Assembly (NCBI GenBank): GCA_018823175.1
Contig: JAHJIY010000051.1
Coordinates: forward strand, 1 to 64,000
DNA from: Pseudomonadota bacterium
GTDB taxonomy: Bacteria > Desulfobacterota > Desulfobulbia > Desulfobulbales > JAHJIY01
DNA: 64,000 nt
Reading direction: 5' to 3'
This document shows, piece by piece, positions 10,999 to 20,344 of this stretch (position 1 is its first letter; each line of letters starts with the position of its first letter). The position numbers were made by a program, and so were the translations under genes. Under the pieces are notes generated by a model. The model worked only from the letters and a program-made list of their open reading frames with translations, searched no databases and was not told the origin of the DNA.

Positions 10999-12366
10999 TT
11001 AAGCAACGGCTACTTTCAGCACCGGGACCTTGCCAATCAGTTTTTTTGGACTGTATTTATAGATCAGAAAAACAGAGATGAAAAAGGTGACCAGTTCCGA
11101 GATGGGCAGCACAATCATAATGGCATCATGACCGATCAGGACATGAATGATAAAGAGGAATAAAACCGGCAGCAAAAGATTCCTGGTCAGAATTATCAGC
11201 GTTGAATCAAGGCAACGGTGCATTGCCATTAAATAGGCAGCAAGAACAATATTTACCCCGTTGATAATAAAAACCGGCCAGATTCTCGAGATAAAGAGGT
11301 TGGTCAATTTAATCGTTTCCCTTTCTCCCGCACGAATAAAGAGATCTGACACCACATGCGGATTCGTGGCCAGCAAAGTGCTGATCACGATGCCAACCAC
11401 AAAAACCGTGGTGGTGGCGATTATCATAAAAAGTCTAATCCGTTTTGGTTGCAAAGCGCCATAATTTTGACTGATCACCGGCTGCAAGGAGTCACTGATC
11501 CCGTAACTGATCACCAAGCCTCCCATAAACATGTAATTAATGATTGAGAATGCGGCAATCCCGTTGGCCCCAAGTTTTTTCATGATAATCCAGTTGAAAA
11601 TGAACATGATTATCCCGATGGAAAATTCATTGAAAAATTCAGGAAAGCCATTGATTCCGGCTTTAAATACCTCTGAAATGTCTTTTTTTCGCCAGCTGAA
11701 TTTAAGCTTTGCCCGTTTGGATAAAAACGGCGCACATAAAAGAAGAAAAGATGTTGTTTCAGCCAGTCCGGTCCCCAGGGCCGCCCCCTGATGACCCATC
11801 TGTAATTTGACCACAAAAATCCAGTCCAGCAAAATATTAAGCAGGCTTCCTATTACCATCGCCGCTGCCGCCCAGATGGGCAGATTAGCCACTCGGACAA
11901 AATAGGAAAGGCAGACCGCACCAAGTTGAAAAATGGTGAAGAACAGCAAAACGCCCAGATACTCAGCCACGGTTGGTGCCAGCGTTGCATCGGCCCCAAG
12001 AAGAAAAACAAGTTGATCCATAAAAACCAGACCAAGGGCGGTCAATAAAATAGAGAGCAAAGAGATAAAGCCAATAGTCTGGGAAAAACTGCCGTTGGCC
12101 GCTTTCAAGTCTCCGGCCCCGATGTGTTTACCACAACGAATTGCCCCACCCACCGAGAACATTAAGGCCACACCGAACAACAAACCGGTGGCCGGGATGG
12201 TAAGATTTACTGAAGCAAGTGAAGTCGTGCCGCCATATTTTCCCAGAAAAATGCCATCAACCACAACCGCACATGATAAGGACAGCATACCGATGATCGA
12301 AGGAACAGCGTAACCAAAAAAAACGGGGACTACTTTTCCGGTAACCGGATCAAGATGTTTACTCAT
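10999..12366 (-). CDS. MATE family efflux transporter
   Basis: 12-TM MatE-like protein (GYAVPSIIGMLSLSCAVVVDGIFLGKYGG). Confidence 0.9.
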   Translation of the reverse strand: MSKHLDPVTGKVVPVFFGYAVPSIIGMLSLSCAVVVDGIFLGKYGGTTSLASVNLTIPATGLLFGVALMFSVGGAIRCGKHIGAGDLKAANGSFSQTIGFISLLSILLTALGLVFMDQLVFLLGADATLAPTVAEYLGVLLFFTIFQLGAVCLSYFVRVANLPIWAAAAMVIGSLLNILLDWIFVVKLQMGHQGAALGTGLAETTSFLLLCAPFLSKRAKLKFSWRKKDISEVFKAGINGFPEFFNEFSIGIIMFIFNWIIMKKLGANGIAAFSIINYMFMGGLVISYGISDSLQPVISQNYGALQPKRIRLFMIIATTTVFVVGIVISTLLATNPHVVSDLFIRAGERETIKLTNLFISRIWPVFIINGVNIVLAAYLMAMHRCLDSTLIILTRNLLLPVLFLFIIHVLIGHDAIMIVLPISELVTFFISVFLIYKYSPKKLIGKVPVLKVAVA

Positions 12367-12628
12367 GGAAATACCTCAAAACTTTGACTCTGTAGAGCTT
12401 TCTGCTAAACACAATTAATTGAAGCTGAAAAAACCGTTGTTTCGGAATTAAGGGCACAAAAGACAACGGTTAAAGAGATAACTGGTTGGCAGTTATTAAC
12501 AGCGTGGGAATAAAAAAGAGGGATTACCACACAGAAGGCGGTTAGGCCTTGATTTGTTATTGAATCGTAAAAAACGCAACCCAGAGTTATCTGCTTGAAA
12601 AAATTACCGAATTTTTTATCAGGAGAAG

Positions 12629-13216
12629 CTAAAGATGGGCAAAACCATTAAGGAAAGAAAAGAGTACCAGTCCCGGGGCGTCATTAGGGGCGATGTCGCC
12701 ATCCAGGACAGTTACCCAGGCGGTGTAGATCAAATTGTCCAAAACCGCAGCTATCCACACAAGGGGGATATCGGTCGCGACAACTTTTTCCGCTCTTAAT
12801 CTTTTTGAAAGGACTTTTAAACGCACGAGCTGATTCCTGTAAAGATCTTCGATACCTGAACCTTCGGAGTGAAGTTGTTCAGAATTTAAAAAATGAAAAC
12901 TTGCCCCAAGAGGGACGAGAACTTTAACAAATTCTTCCAGAGTGTCTCTGGCGCTAAGATTTTTCTCGATAATCGGCCGGGTTGCATCTTCCAATTTTCG
13001 GTCCGCTTCGACAACCAATTCCTGAATCAGTTGTTTTCGTGACTTGAAATAACGGAATAAAGTCGCTCTACCCACTTCTGCCGCTTCAGCAATCTCATTA
13101 AGTGAAGCCGTAGGATTTTTGGCAAGAACCTGCATCGCCAGATTGATCACTTTTTCTCGTGTTCGCTTCTGGCGATTATTATCCCTGATTACACTGGAAT
13201 TAGTAGACTCTTCCAT
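12629..13216 (-). CDS. TetR/AcrR family transcriptional regulator
   Basis: N-terminal HTH: LNEIAEAAEVGRATLFRYFKSRKQLI. Confidence 0.9.
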   Translation of the reverse strand: MEESTNSSVIRDNNRQKRTREKVINLAMQVLAKNPTASLNEIAEAAEVGRATLFRYFKSRKQLIQELVVEADRKLEDATRPIIEKNLSARDTLEEFVKVLVPLGASFHFLNSEQLHSEGSGIEDLYRNQLVRLKVLSKRLRAEKVVATDIPLVWIAAVLDNLIYTAWVTVLDGDIAPNDAPGLVLFSFLNGFAHL

Positions 13217-13625
13217 TCTTTTCCGAGACTTTCACTCATGTCACCTTTAAATCAGAATTTGTCAAACATATATTCATTTGATACATTAAAGTATCACATG
13301 AAACAATAAAGGTCAAGATGGTATTTTTATATTTCGCCGTTTCACCTCGATCCGAAACACAATTAATCCTTCTTTATGTTGTTAGAAGCTGCCGCCAAAA
13401 TCGAACAAAAATAACTTTTCGAGGCTATTGGGAATAAAGAATAACCAGGTTGCGGTAAAATAAATTCATCGTGACGCTTCACAGATGGACCGTTTTTTTT
13501 ATATGCTGATTATGAGACGGGACTAAGAATAATTTTCTCGACAAGATTATCTATAAATGGCAAAAGGGCTGAGCTGATTTCGAAACCCGGACTGACTGCA
13601 TAATAAGGACATTTCCGACCAGTTA

Positions 13626-14111
13626 ATGAAGAAATTATCACCCCCGAAAATGACCATCGGCTGGCGTGAGTGGATGGTGCTGCCTGATTTAGGCATCCCT
13701 GCCGTAAAGGCCAAAATCGACACCGGAGCCAGGACTTCTACCCTGCACGCATTTTTTCTGGAGCCTTTCACAGAGGATGGTCAAAAAAAAATACGGTTCA
13801 GGATCCACCCCCTGCAAAGAAGAACCAATTTTGAGTTAACCTGTGTGGCGGATGTGATCGACCAGCGAATGGTGTGTGATTCCGGGGGCCACCGGGAAAT
13901 GCGCTACGTGATCCGCTCAAAAATCATGGTTGGCGATACAGAGCTTGAGGCGGAAATAACCCTGACCGACCGGGATACCATGCAGTTTCGGATGCTCCTG
14001 GGCCGCACCGCCCTGGCGGACAAGTTCCTGGTGAACCCCGACCGTTCATATCTAGCAGGCCCCCGACCTGACAATATATATGGTTTTAAAAAGAAGAGGA
14101 GAAAGAAGTGA
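13626..14111 (+). CDS. ATP-dependent zinc protease family (RimK-associated, retropepsin-like)
   Basis: [31 protein letters not shown]; directly upstream of rimK with start/stop overlap. Confidence 0.88.
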   Translation: MKKLSPPKMTIGWREWMVLPDLGIPAVKAKIDTGARTSTLHAFFLEPFTEDGQKKIRFRIHPLQRRTNFELTCVADVIDQRMVCDSGGHREMRYVIRSKIMVGDTELEAEITLTDRDTMQFRMLLGRTALADKFLVNPDRSYLAGPRPDNIYGFKKKRRKK

Positions 14112-15013
14112 AGATTGCCATACTTTCGCGAAATCAGGAGTTGTACTCTACCAGCAGACTGGCGGAGGCGGCCAAAAAACGCGGCCATGAGGTCAAGGTC
14201 ATTGATCCCCTGCGCTGCTATATGAATATCACCTCGCACAAACCTTCAATCCATTTCAAAGGCGAACCTCTTGAGGGGTTTGATGCAATAATTCCCCGGA
14301 TCGGCGCATCGATCACCTTCTTCGGAACTGCGGTTGTCCGGCAGTTTGAAATGATGGGAGTTTATAGCCTAAACGAGTCCGTGGCAATTACCCGCTCACG
14401 GGACAAACTCCGTTCCCTGCAGCTTCTGGCGCGAAAAGGCATCGGCCTGCCGGTTACCGGCTTTGCTCACTCCACCAGATATACCAAGGACCTGATCAAC
14501 CTCGTCCATGGCGCCCCCCTGGTCATTAAACTGCTGGAAGGGACCCAGGGCATCGGCGTGGTGCTCGCCGAAACGCATAACGCAGCGGAAAGTGTTATTG
14601 AAGCCTTTCGGGGCCTGAAAACCAATATCCTGGTCCAGGAATTCATCAAAGAGGCGGACGCCAAGGATATCAGATGTTTTGTCGTAGGCAGCAAGGTTAT
14701 TGCCGCCATGATGCGCGTGGGCAAGGAGGGTGATTTCCGTTCCAATATCCACCGGGGCGGCAGCGCAAAAAAGGTGCAAATTACCCCGGAAGAACGTTCC
14801 ACCGCAGTCCGTGCCGCCAAGATCATGGGGCTGAATGTCGCCGGAGTTGACATCTTGCGTTCCAATCATGGCCCGGTGGTCATGGAGGTCAATTCTTCAC
14901 CGGGACTGCGTGGGATCGAAACGGCTTCCGGCAAGAACGTCGCCAAAATGATTATTGAATTCATTGAAAAAAATGCCCAGAAAGGCCGCACAAAAACCAA
15001 AGGACAAGGTTAA
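14108..15013 (+). CDS. rimK: RimK family alpha-L-glutamate ligase
   Basis: ATP-grasp architecture; [39 protein letters not shown]. Confidence 0.93.
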   Translation: MKIAILSRNQELYSTSRLAEAAKKRGHEVKVIDPLRCYMNITSHKPSIHFKGEPLEGFDAIIPRIGASITFFGTAVVRQFEMMGVYSLNESVAITRSRDKLRSLQLLARKGIGLPVTGFAHSTRYTKDLINLVHGAPLVIKLLEGTQGIGVVLAETHNAAESVIEAFRGLKTNILVQEFIKEADAKDIRCFVVGSKVIAAMMRVGKEGDFRSNIHRGGSAKKVQITPEERSTAVRAAKIMGLNVAGVDILRSNHGPVVMEVNSSPGLRGIETASGKNVAKMIIEFIEKNAQKGRTKTKGQG

Positions 15014-16034
15014 AGTGCCGAAAAGAGATTCGATTACGATTGGCAATATCTGTGTCAAGGCCGGCGAAAGATCCACCATAGACCTGCCCATTGCCAGACT
15101 CTATACCCACACGGAAATGAACCTGCCCGTCCATGTGGTGCATGGCAAAAAAGAGGGGCCGGTTCTTTTTGTCTGCGCCGCGATCCATGGCGATGAAATA
15201 AACGGGGTGGAAATTGTCCGGCGGCTGCTCAAACTGAAACTGCTCAATAATCTCAGGGGCACCCTCATCGCCATCCCGATCGTCAATGTATATGGCTTTA
15301 TCACCCGTTCCCGCTATCTGCCGGACCGACGCGACCTGAACCGTTCCTTTCCCGGCAGCTATTCCGGCTCATTGGCCTCATATCTGGCCAGACTTTTTCT
15401 CGATGAGATAGTCGCAAAATGCACCCATGGCATAGATATTCACAGCGGCTCAAACCACCGCAACAATCTGCCGCAGGTCCGCGCTACGATAGAGGACCCG
15501 GAGGTGGAGCGAATGGCCAACGCCTTCGGGGCGCCGGTCATTGTCAATGCCCGGCTGCGCGACAACTCCTTGCGGGAGGCGGTGATTGCGATGGGGATTC
15601 CGATGCTGGTTTTTGAAGGCGGGGAAAGTCTGCGCTTTAATGAGCACGCCATAACCGTAGGCCTGAAAGGCGTGATCTCGGTAATGCGGGAACTGGGGAT
15701 GGTTCCCAGGAAGGCCCGAAAAAAAGCTCCCCATTCCGTTGTAGTCAAAGCCACCAGCTGGGTAAGGGCCAACAAGAGCGGCATTATCCACTCGGCCGTG
15801 CCGCTGGGTTCGGTTGTCAAAAAGAATCAGGTGATCGCCTGTATTATTGATCCGATCGGGGATAATGAAGAAAAGCTGCTGGCGCCCTATGAGGGTATTG
15901 TGATCGGCTGCCTCAATCTCCCGCTGGTCCACAAGGGAGACGCCATTTTTCTTTTCGCCTCAGCGGAATCACGACAGGAGCTTGAAGAAATAAGCGATAT
16001 GGTTCTGGCTGAAAATCCAATAAATGCAGAATAA
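14955..16034 (+). CDS. Succinylglutamate desuccinylase/aspartoacylase family protein
   Basis: [17 protein letters not shown] zinc-carboxypeptidase-like motif; [12 protein letters not shown]; overlaps the rimK 3' end. Confidence 0.88.
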   Translation: MNSLKKMPRKAAQKPKDKVKVPKRDSITIGNICVKAGERSTIDLPIARLYTHTEMNLPVHVVHGKKEGPVLFVCAAIHGDEINGVEIVRRLLKLKLLNNLRGTLIAIPIVNVYGFITRSRYLPDRRDLNRSFPGSYSGSLASYLARLFLDEIVAKCTHGIDIHSGSNHRNNLPQVRATIEDPEVERMANAFGAPVIVNARLRDNSLREAVIAMGIPMLVFEGGESLRFNEHAITVGLKGVISVMRELGMVPRKARKKAPHSVVVKATSWVRANKSGIIHSAVPLGSVVKKNQVIACIIDPIGDNEEKLLAPYEGIVIGCLNLPLVHKGDAIFLFASAESRQELEEISDMVLAENPINAE

Positions 16035-16072
16035 TCAGGAACGCTTGCCGGGAAGATGAACCATCGCTTTTA

Positions 16073-16501
16073 TCAGCTTCCGGGGAAACTACCGGTCAAG
16101 GCCGCGGCCAGAGCCTCACTTTCCACCGGTTTCCCAACCAGCAACTCAAACCGGACTGAAGTTTTTCCGGAGTTTCCGCTCCACGGCCAGAACGCGCAAC
16201 AGAGGACCAGATCACTTGAAATCTCCTTTCGGAAATAGGTCTGATCTTTGCCCATTCCCCCGACCGCCCGGGCAAACTTGTCAAACAAATTTTTAAAAAA
16301 GACCCCTTCCCCGGCCTCTTTATATGGAGGGCCGAAATACTGCCGGACAAAAATTTTCAGATCTTCAACAAGTTCAGACGGGGCAATACATGTATAGAGC
16401 AGGGGCCCGCAACTGTCTTCGTTTTTTTTCAAAGGAAACCTGGCGTGCAGTTCCCCGATAATTTTCAGATCTTCCCGGATCGTCTGAATGTGCTCTTTCA
16501 T
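16073..16501 (-). CDS. Hypothetical protein
   Basis: 142 aa ORF in an otherwise uncovered interval; no family recognised. Confidence 0.5.
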   Translation of the reverse strand: MKEHIQTIREDLKIIGELHARFPLKKNEDSCGPLLYTCIAPSELVEDLKIFVRQYFGPPYKEAGEGVFFKNLFDKFARAVGGMGKDQTYFRKEISSDLVLCCAFWPWSGNSGKTSVRFELLVGKPVESEALAAALTGSFPGS

Positions 16502-16662
16502 CCTTCCTCCTGGTCATGAAACATATTTTCCCCGGAACCCTACCCAAGATATACACCTGAAATTATTTCATACCCCGCGATTTCCAGCCACTCTTATTTT
16601 GTGCCATTTTTTCAATTTGATGGTAAGCCATGATAAAGATATAAACTAGAGGGACAAGTGCC

Positions 16663-17574
16663 ATGCAGTCAAGGTTACGGCAGGACCAATCCAAGGGAAT
16701 TGTCATGAAATTTTTCTGTACCGCAAACATAATGATTTTGTTGATCGGGGAAATAATCCTCTTCCCGGCAGATATCATTCGGGCCGACGATCAAGTCATT
16801 ACGTCACCGGCGGAATATCTCACCCTGGACGATCTTTTCACTCTCTACCAACCCTACCTTGGCAACATCTCGGCCTATGAGCCGATCTATTTTCTGGTCG
16901 GGGTCAATCCCGAAGACAGCAAGTTCCAGTTCAGTTTTCGCTATCGATTCTTCAACCCGGAAGGACCTCTGGCCGCAAACCATCCATGGGTCAACGGTCT
17001 GAATTTCGGCTACACCCAGACCTCATTCTGGGATCTGAAGTCCGAATCCATTCCCTTTGAGGACACCAGCTATAAACCCGAGCTCTTTCACCTGACCACC
17101 AATCTCTCCTCCCGCCCGGACTGGATGCAGGGTCTTTTTCTGCAAAGCGGTCTGCGTCACGAATCAAACGGCCAAGGGGAGGATAACTCACGCAGCACCA
17201 ACACCTTCTATCTCAAACCGATAATGATCTTCTTTGACCAAAAAAGTGAACTTGGGCTGCAAATCGCCCCGAAGGTCTGGATCTACGTCGACAACAACAG
17301 TGACAATAACAAAGATCTGCCGGATTACCGGGGCTATTTTGAGCTCGAAATCAAGGCAGGCAAAGCCGAAGGCCTGGTCGCCGGCACCACCTTGCGCTGG
17401 GCCAAAGAAGGAGGTTCAGTCAAGATCGACCTCACCTACCCGCTTCATCAGTATCTATCCGACAATCTGGCGGTCTATCTCCAGGCCCAATACGTCAATA
17501 ACCTGGCCGAGAGCCTGCTTTACTACCAGGAACGAACCGATGCCTTCCGTCTGGGCCTCTCCTTTGTCCGTTGA
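16663..17574 (+). CDS. pldA: Phospholipase A (outer membrane, PldA-like)
   Basis: LRHESNGQGEDNSRSTNTFYLKP matches the HxSNG catalytic motif of OMPLA; beta-strand pattern. Start may be at MKFFCTANIM. Confidence 0.85.
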   Translation: MQSRLRQDQSKGIVMKFFCTANIMILLIGEIILFPADIIRADDQVITSPAEYLTLDDLFTLYQPYLGNISAYEPIYFLVGVNPEDSKFQFSFRYRFFNPEGPLAANHPWVNGLNFGYTQTSFWDLKSESIPFEDTSYKPELFHLTTNLSSRPDWMQGLFLQSGLRHESNGQGEDNSRSTNTFYLKPIMIFFDQKSELGLQIAPKVWIYVDNNSDNNKDLPDYRGYFELEIKAGKAEGLVAGTTLRWAKEGGSVKIDLTYPLHQYLSDNLAVYLQAQYVNNLAESLLYYQERTDAFRLGLSFVR

Positions 17575-17600
17575 ACTAAGAGATGGTATTGACAAAAACT

Positions 17601-18758
17601 TCAATTAACACAAACCTTGTCCCGTCCCTGGGATTTGGCGTTATACAGCGCTTGATCCGCGTTTCGGATCAAGCTTTCAAATGATTTTTCTTTACCTAAA
17701 GCCGCGACCCCAATACTTATCGTGATCCGCACATTTTGATCTTCAGGCAAAGAGGATTCCGCAACCGCCCTTCTTAAACTTTCCGCGATTTCCACCGCTT
17801 TTTCTTTTGGAGTATTCAAAAGCAAAATCGTGAACTCCTCGCCCCCATACCGTGCCACCAGATCGGTTTTCCTTAGTCCGTTACGAAATACCTCACTGAT
17901 CCATTCCAAAACCGCGTCGCCGGTCAAGTGCCCATGCGTATCGTTAACCTTCTTGAAATGGTCGATATCGATCATCAACAAACTGACATTGCCGCCATAG
18001 CGTCTGGCCCTGTCCACTTCGTCGATCAGACGCGCATTAAAATAACGGCGATTATGTAAACCAGTCAGATCGTCGTGAATTGATTCACGCAAAACGGAGG
18101 AATAGGCCTTGGCGTTATTAATCGCGATCCCGATTGAATGGGCGACAATAGAAAGCAAGGTAACTGTTTTCTGGTCAATCGGATTATCCGACCAGGAATT
18201 ATCAACCAGGAGAATTCCTTCGACATCTTCGGTATCCTGAGAAGAATAAACCGGACATGATTCACACTGTTTCAATTTGTCCAGAGTGGTAATCTCTTTC
18301 CGATCACGGCAATTGGTCTGCGGGACCAACCAGCAGCGCAGCATTTTATTGCCATAAGCCGGACAGTCGGTAGAATGACAATTTTTTATCTTCCAGCAGG
18401 AAACTCTTTTTCGGTTCACCACCGGAATCACCGCAAAATTGGTCAGGCCCAGTTGCATAACAAAAGGGTCTTCCGTCGAAACGGTATTCCACACCGGAAA
18501 CCCGGTAATCAGAGGACGGGTGAACAGATATTGCTCTTCGATCGGGATCTTGATTGAACTGATCGTTCCATCCTCAAAACCTTTACACAACTTGCCCTGC
18601 AGAATCCCCTTCCGATGCTTGACAAAAAAAAGAGCGACTCGATCAAATGAAAATATTTCCGCCACAAAACTGACAAACCGCTCCTCAATGGCATCGATAT
18701 CCATATCTTCATAAATTAGAGAGAGCATGTCCAGCAGACGAAATTCGTTGGTATCCAT
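17601..18758 (-). CDS. GAF-domain diguanylate cyclase with Cys-rich insert
   Basis: C-terminal GGDEF domain (ARYGGEEFTILL); GAF-like N-terminus; Cys-rich segment CWKIKNCHSTDCPAYGNKMLRCWLVPQTNC...CESCPVY. Confidence 0.9.
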   Translation of the reverse strand: MDTNEFRLLDMLSLIYEDMDIDAIEERFVSFVAEIFSFDRVALFFVKHRKGILQGKLCKGFEDGTISSIKIPIEEQYLFTRPLITGFPVWNTVSTEDPFVMQLGLTNFAVIPVVNRKRVSCWKIKNCHSTDCPAYGNKMLRCWLVPQTNCRDRKEITTLDKLKQCESCPVYSSQDTEDVEGILLVDNSWSDNPIDQKTVTLLSIVAHSIGIAINNAKAYSSVLRESIHDDLTGLHNRRYFNARLIDEVDRARRYGGNVSLLMIDIDHFKKVNDTHGHLTGDAVLEWISEVFRNGLRKTDLVARYGGEEFTILLLNTPKEKAVEIAESLRRAVAESSLPEDQNVRITISIGVAALGKEKSFESLIRNADQALYNAKSQGRDKVCVN

Positions 18759-18873
18759 TGAGTTCCATATATCAAAGGTAAAACTAAAATAAAATCAAGA
18801 CTCATTACTGATCACAATCTACTACTATTTTATCATTTTTAAAAGCTTTGCCCCATGCTCAAATTGTTTCGAA

Positions 18874-20295
18874 TCAACTCCTGGCCAGGTTCTTCACGTT
18901 GGTATCACACTGCTGCCGAAGTGAGAGCAACTGTGATTTATATTTCTGATCCCGGGCCAGGTTCCTTTCTTCGCCGGGATCTTTCGCATGATTATACAGT
19001 TCTTCGTAGTTGTTGAATTCCGGATACCGGATGTACTTCCACTCCGTGGTCCTGATCATTTCACTTTTAGGAATCTCCGGATGAGCATAGAGATGTTCAC
19101 AAAAGATTTCATTTCGCCATTTGGTTGCGGCAGGATTTAATAAGTGACAAAGACTCAGACCCTGGACTGATTTCGGCACTGTAATCCCGGCATAATCGAG
19201 AACCGTGGGTGCGATATCGACATTTAATGCCATCTTTCCCAGAGTTTGCCCACCGGCCGGCATCTGTTTTCGCGGGTCATATATGATCAGGGGTATTCTA
19301 ATCGACGGTTCATACATCAGCCACTTGCCGGCCAGGCCTCTTTCGCCCAGAAAATATCCGTTATCACTGAGAAAAATAACGATGGTATTTTCGGCCAGCT
19401 GCAGGCGGTCAAGGGTTTTCATTATTCGCCCCAAGGCTTGGTCGACTCCGGTGATCATCCGGTAGTAGCCTTTCACCATCTGCTGATACTTTTCGGGGGT
19501 ATCAAACCGCCAGTGCCATCTCTTTCTGGCCAGCGAATTCTTTAAAAATTCAGGGGAGGCCTCAAAGATTTCCGAGGCGATCTTCCCCGGCGGCGGAATT
19601 TGAAGATCACGGTAGAAATCATCGGTGGATTGGGGCCAGAAATATTGCTGCGGATCAAGATCTTCGGCGTGGGGGGCGTTAAAACTGACCGAGAGGCAGA
19701 AAGGACGGTCATCGGTATTTGATTCCAGAAAACGGATGGTCTGATCTGCGGTAATCTCGGTCAGGTGCCGCTCGCCATCTTCCCTCTTTTTCAGATACGG
19801 GGTGCGGTCCAAGGGCTCAAAACTGGTAAACATCCGATCAAAATCATGACGGCCCGGATCAACAAAGACACCTAATTTACCGACAAAGCCCGTGCGATAG
19901 CCGGCTTGCTTTAACAGGGTCGGGTAGCTCAGATCAATCAGTGGCCGACTCAAGGGAGGGGTGCCGAAATTATGGCCGTGACTCCGTTCATAAAGGCCGG
20001 TGAAGATACTGGCCCGGCTGGCACAACAGATCGGACTGGTCACAAAGGCATTGGTGAACCTGGTCCCTCTTGCCGCCAGTGCGTCCATCTGCGGGGTGTG
20101 GATAATTGGATTGCCGGCGCAGCCCATGGCGTCCCACCGTTGATCGTCGGTGACGACCAGCAGGATATTAGGACGCGAGATGGACGGATGAGGCTTTTCT
20201 TTACAGCCTTCAAGACCCAGAGCAGAAATGGCGCCCAGGCCATAAAGCGAGGATTGGATAAATTGTCGGCGGCTGTATTTATTGGTCATCATCAA
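18874..20295 (-). CDS. Arylsulfatase-family sulfatase with Tat-like signal (canonical formylglycine motif)
   Basis: SRRQFIQSSLYGLGAISALG signal; ILLVVTDDQRWDAMGCAG; CCASRASIFTG fits C-x-[PA]-x-R. Confidence 0.93.
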   Translation of the reverse strand: MMMTNKYSRRQFIQSSLYGLGAISALGLEGCKEKPHPSISRPNILLVVTDDQRWDAMGCAGNPIIHTPQMDALAARGTRFTNAFVTSPICCASRASIFTGLYERSHGHNFGTPPLSRPLIDLSYPTLLKQAGYRTGFVGKLGVFVDPGRHDFDRMFTSFEPLDRTPYLKKREDGERHLTEITADQTIRFLESNTDDRPFCLSVSFNAPHAEDLDPQQYFWPQSTDDFYRDLQIPPPGKIASEIFEASPEFLKNSLARKRWHWRFDTPEKYQQMVKGYYRMITGVDQALGRIMKTLDRLQLAENTIVIFLSDNGYFLGERGLAGKWLMYEPSIRIPLIIYDPRKQMPAGGQTLGKMALNVDIAPTVLDYAGITVPKSVQGLSLCHLLNPAATKWRNEIFCEHLYAHPEIPKSEMIRTTEWKYIRYPEFNNYEELYNHAKDPGEERNLARDQKYKSQLLSLRQQCDTNVKNLARS

Positions 20296-20344
20296 AACTT
20301 GCTTTGTGAAATTGTTTACCTAATCTCTGCCCCAAAAAATCCGA

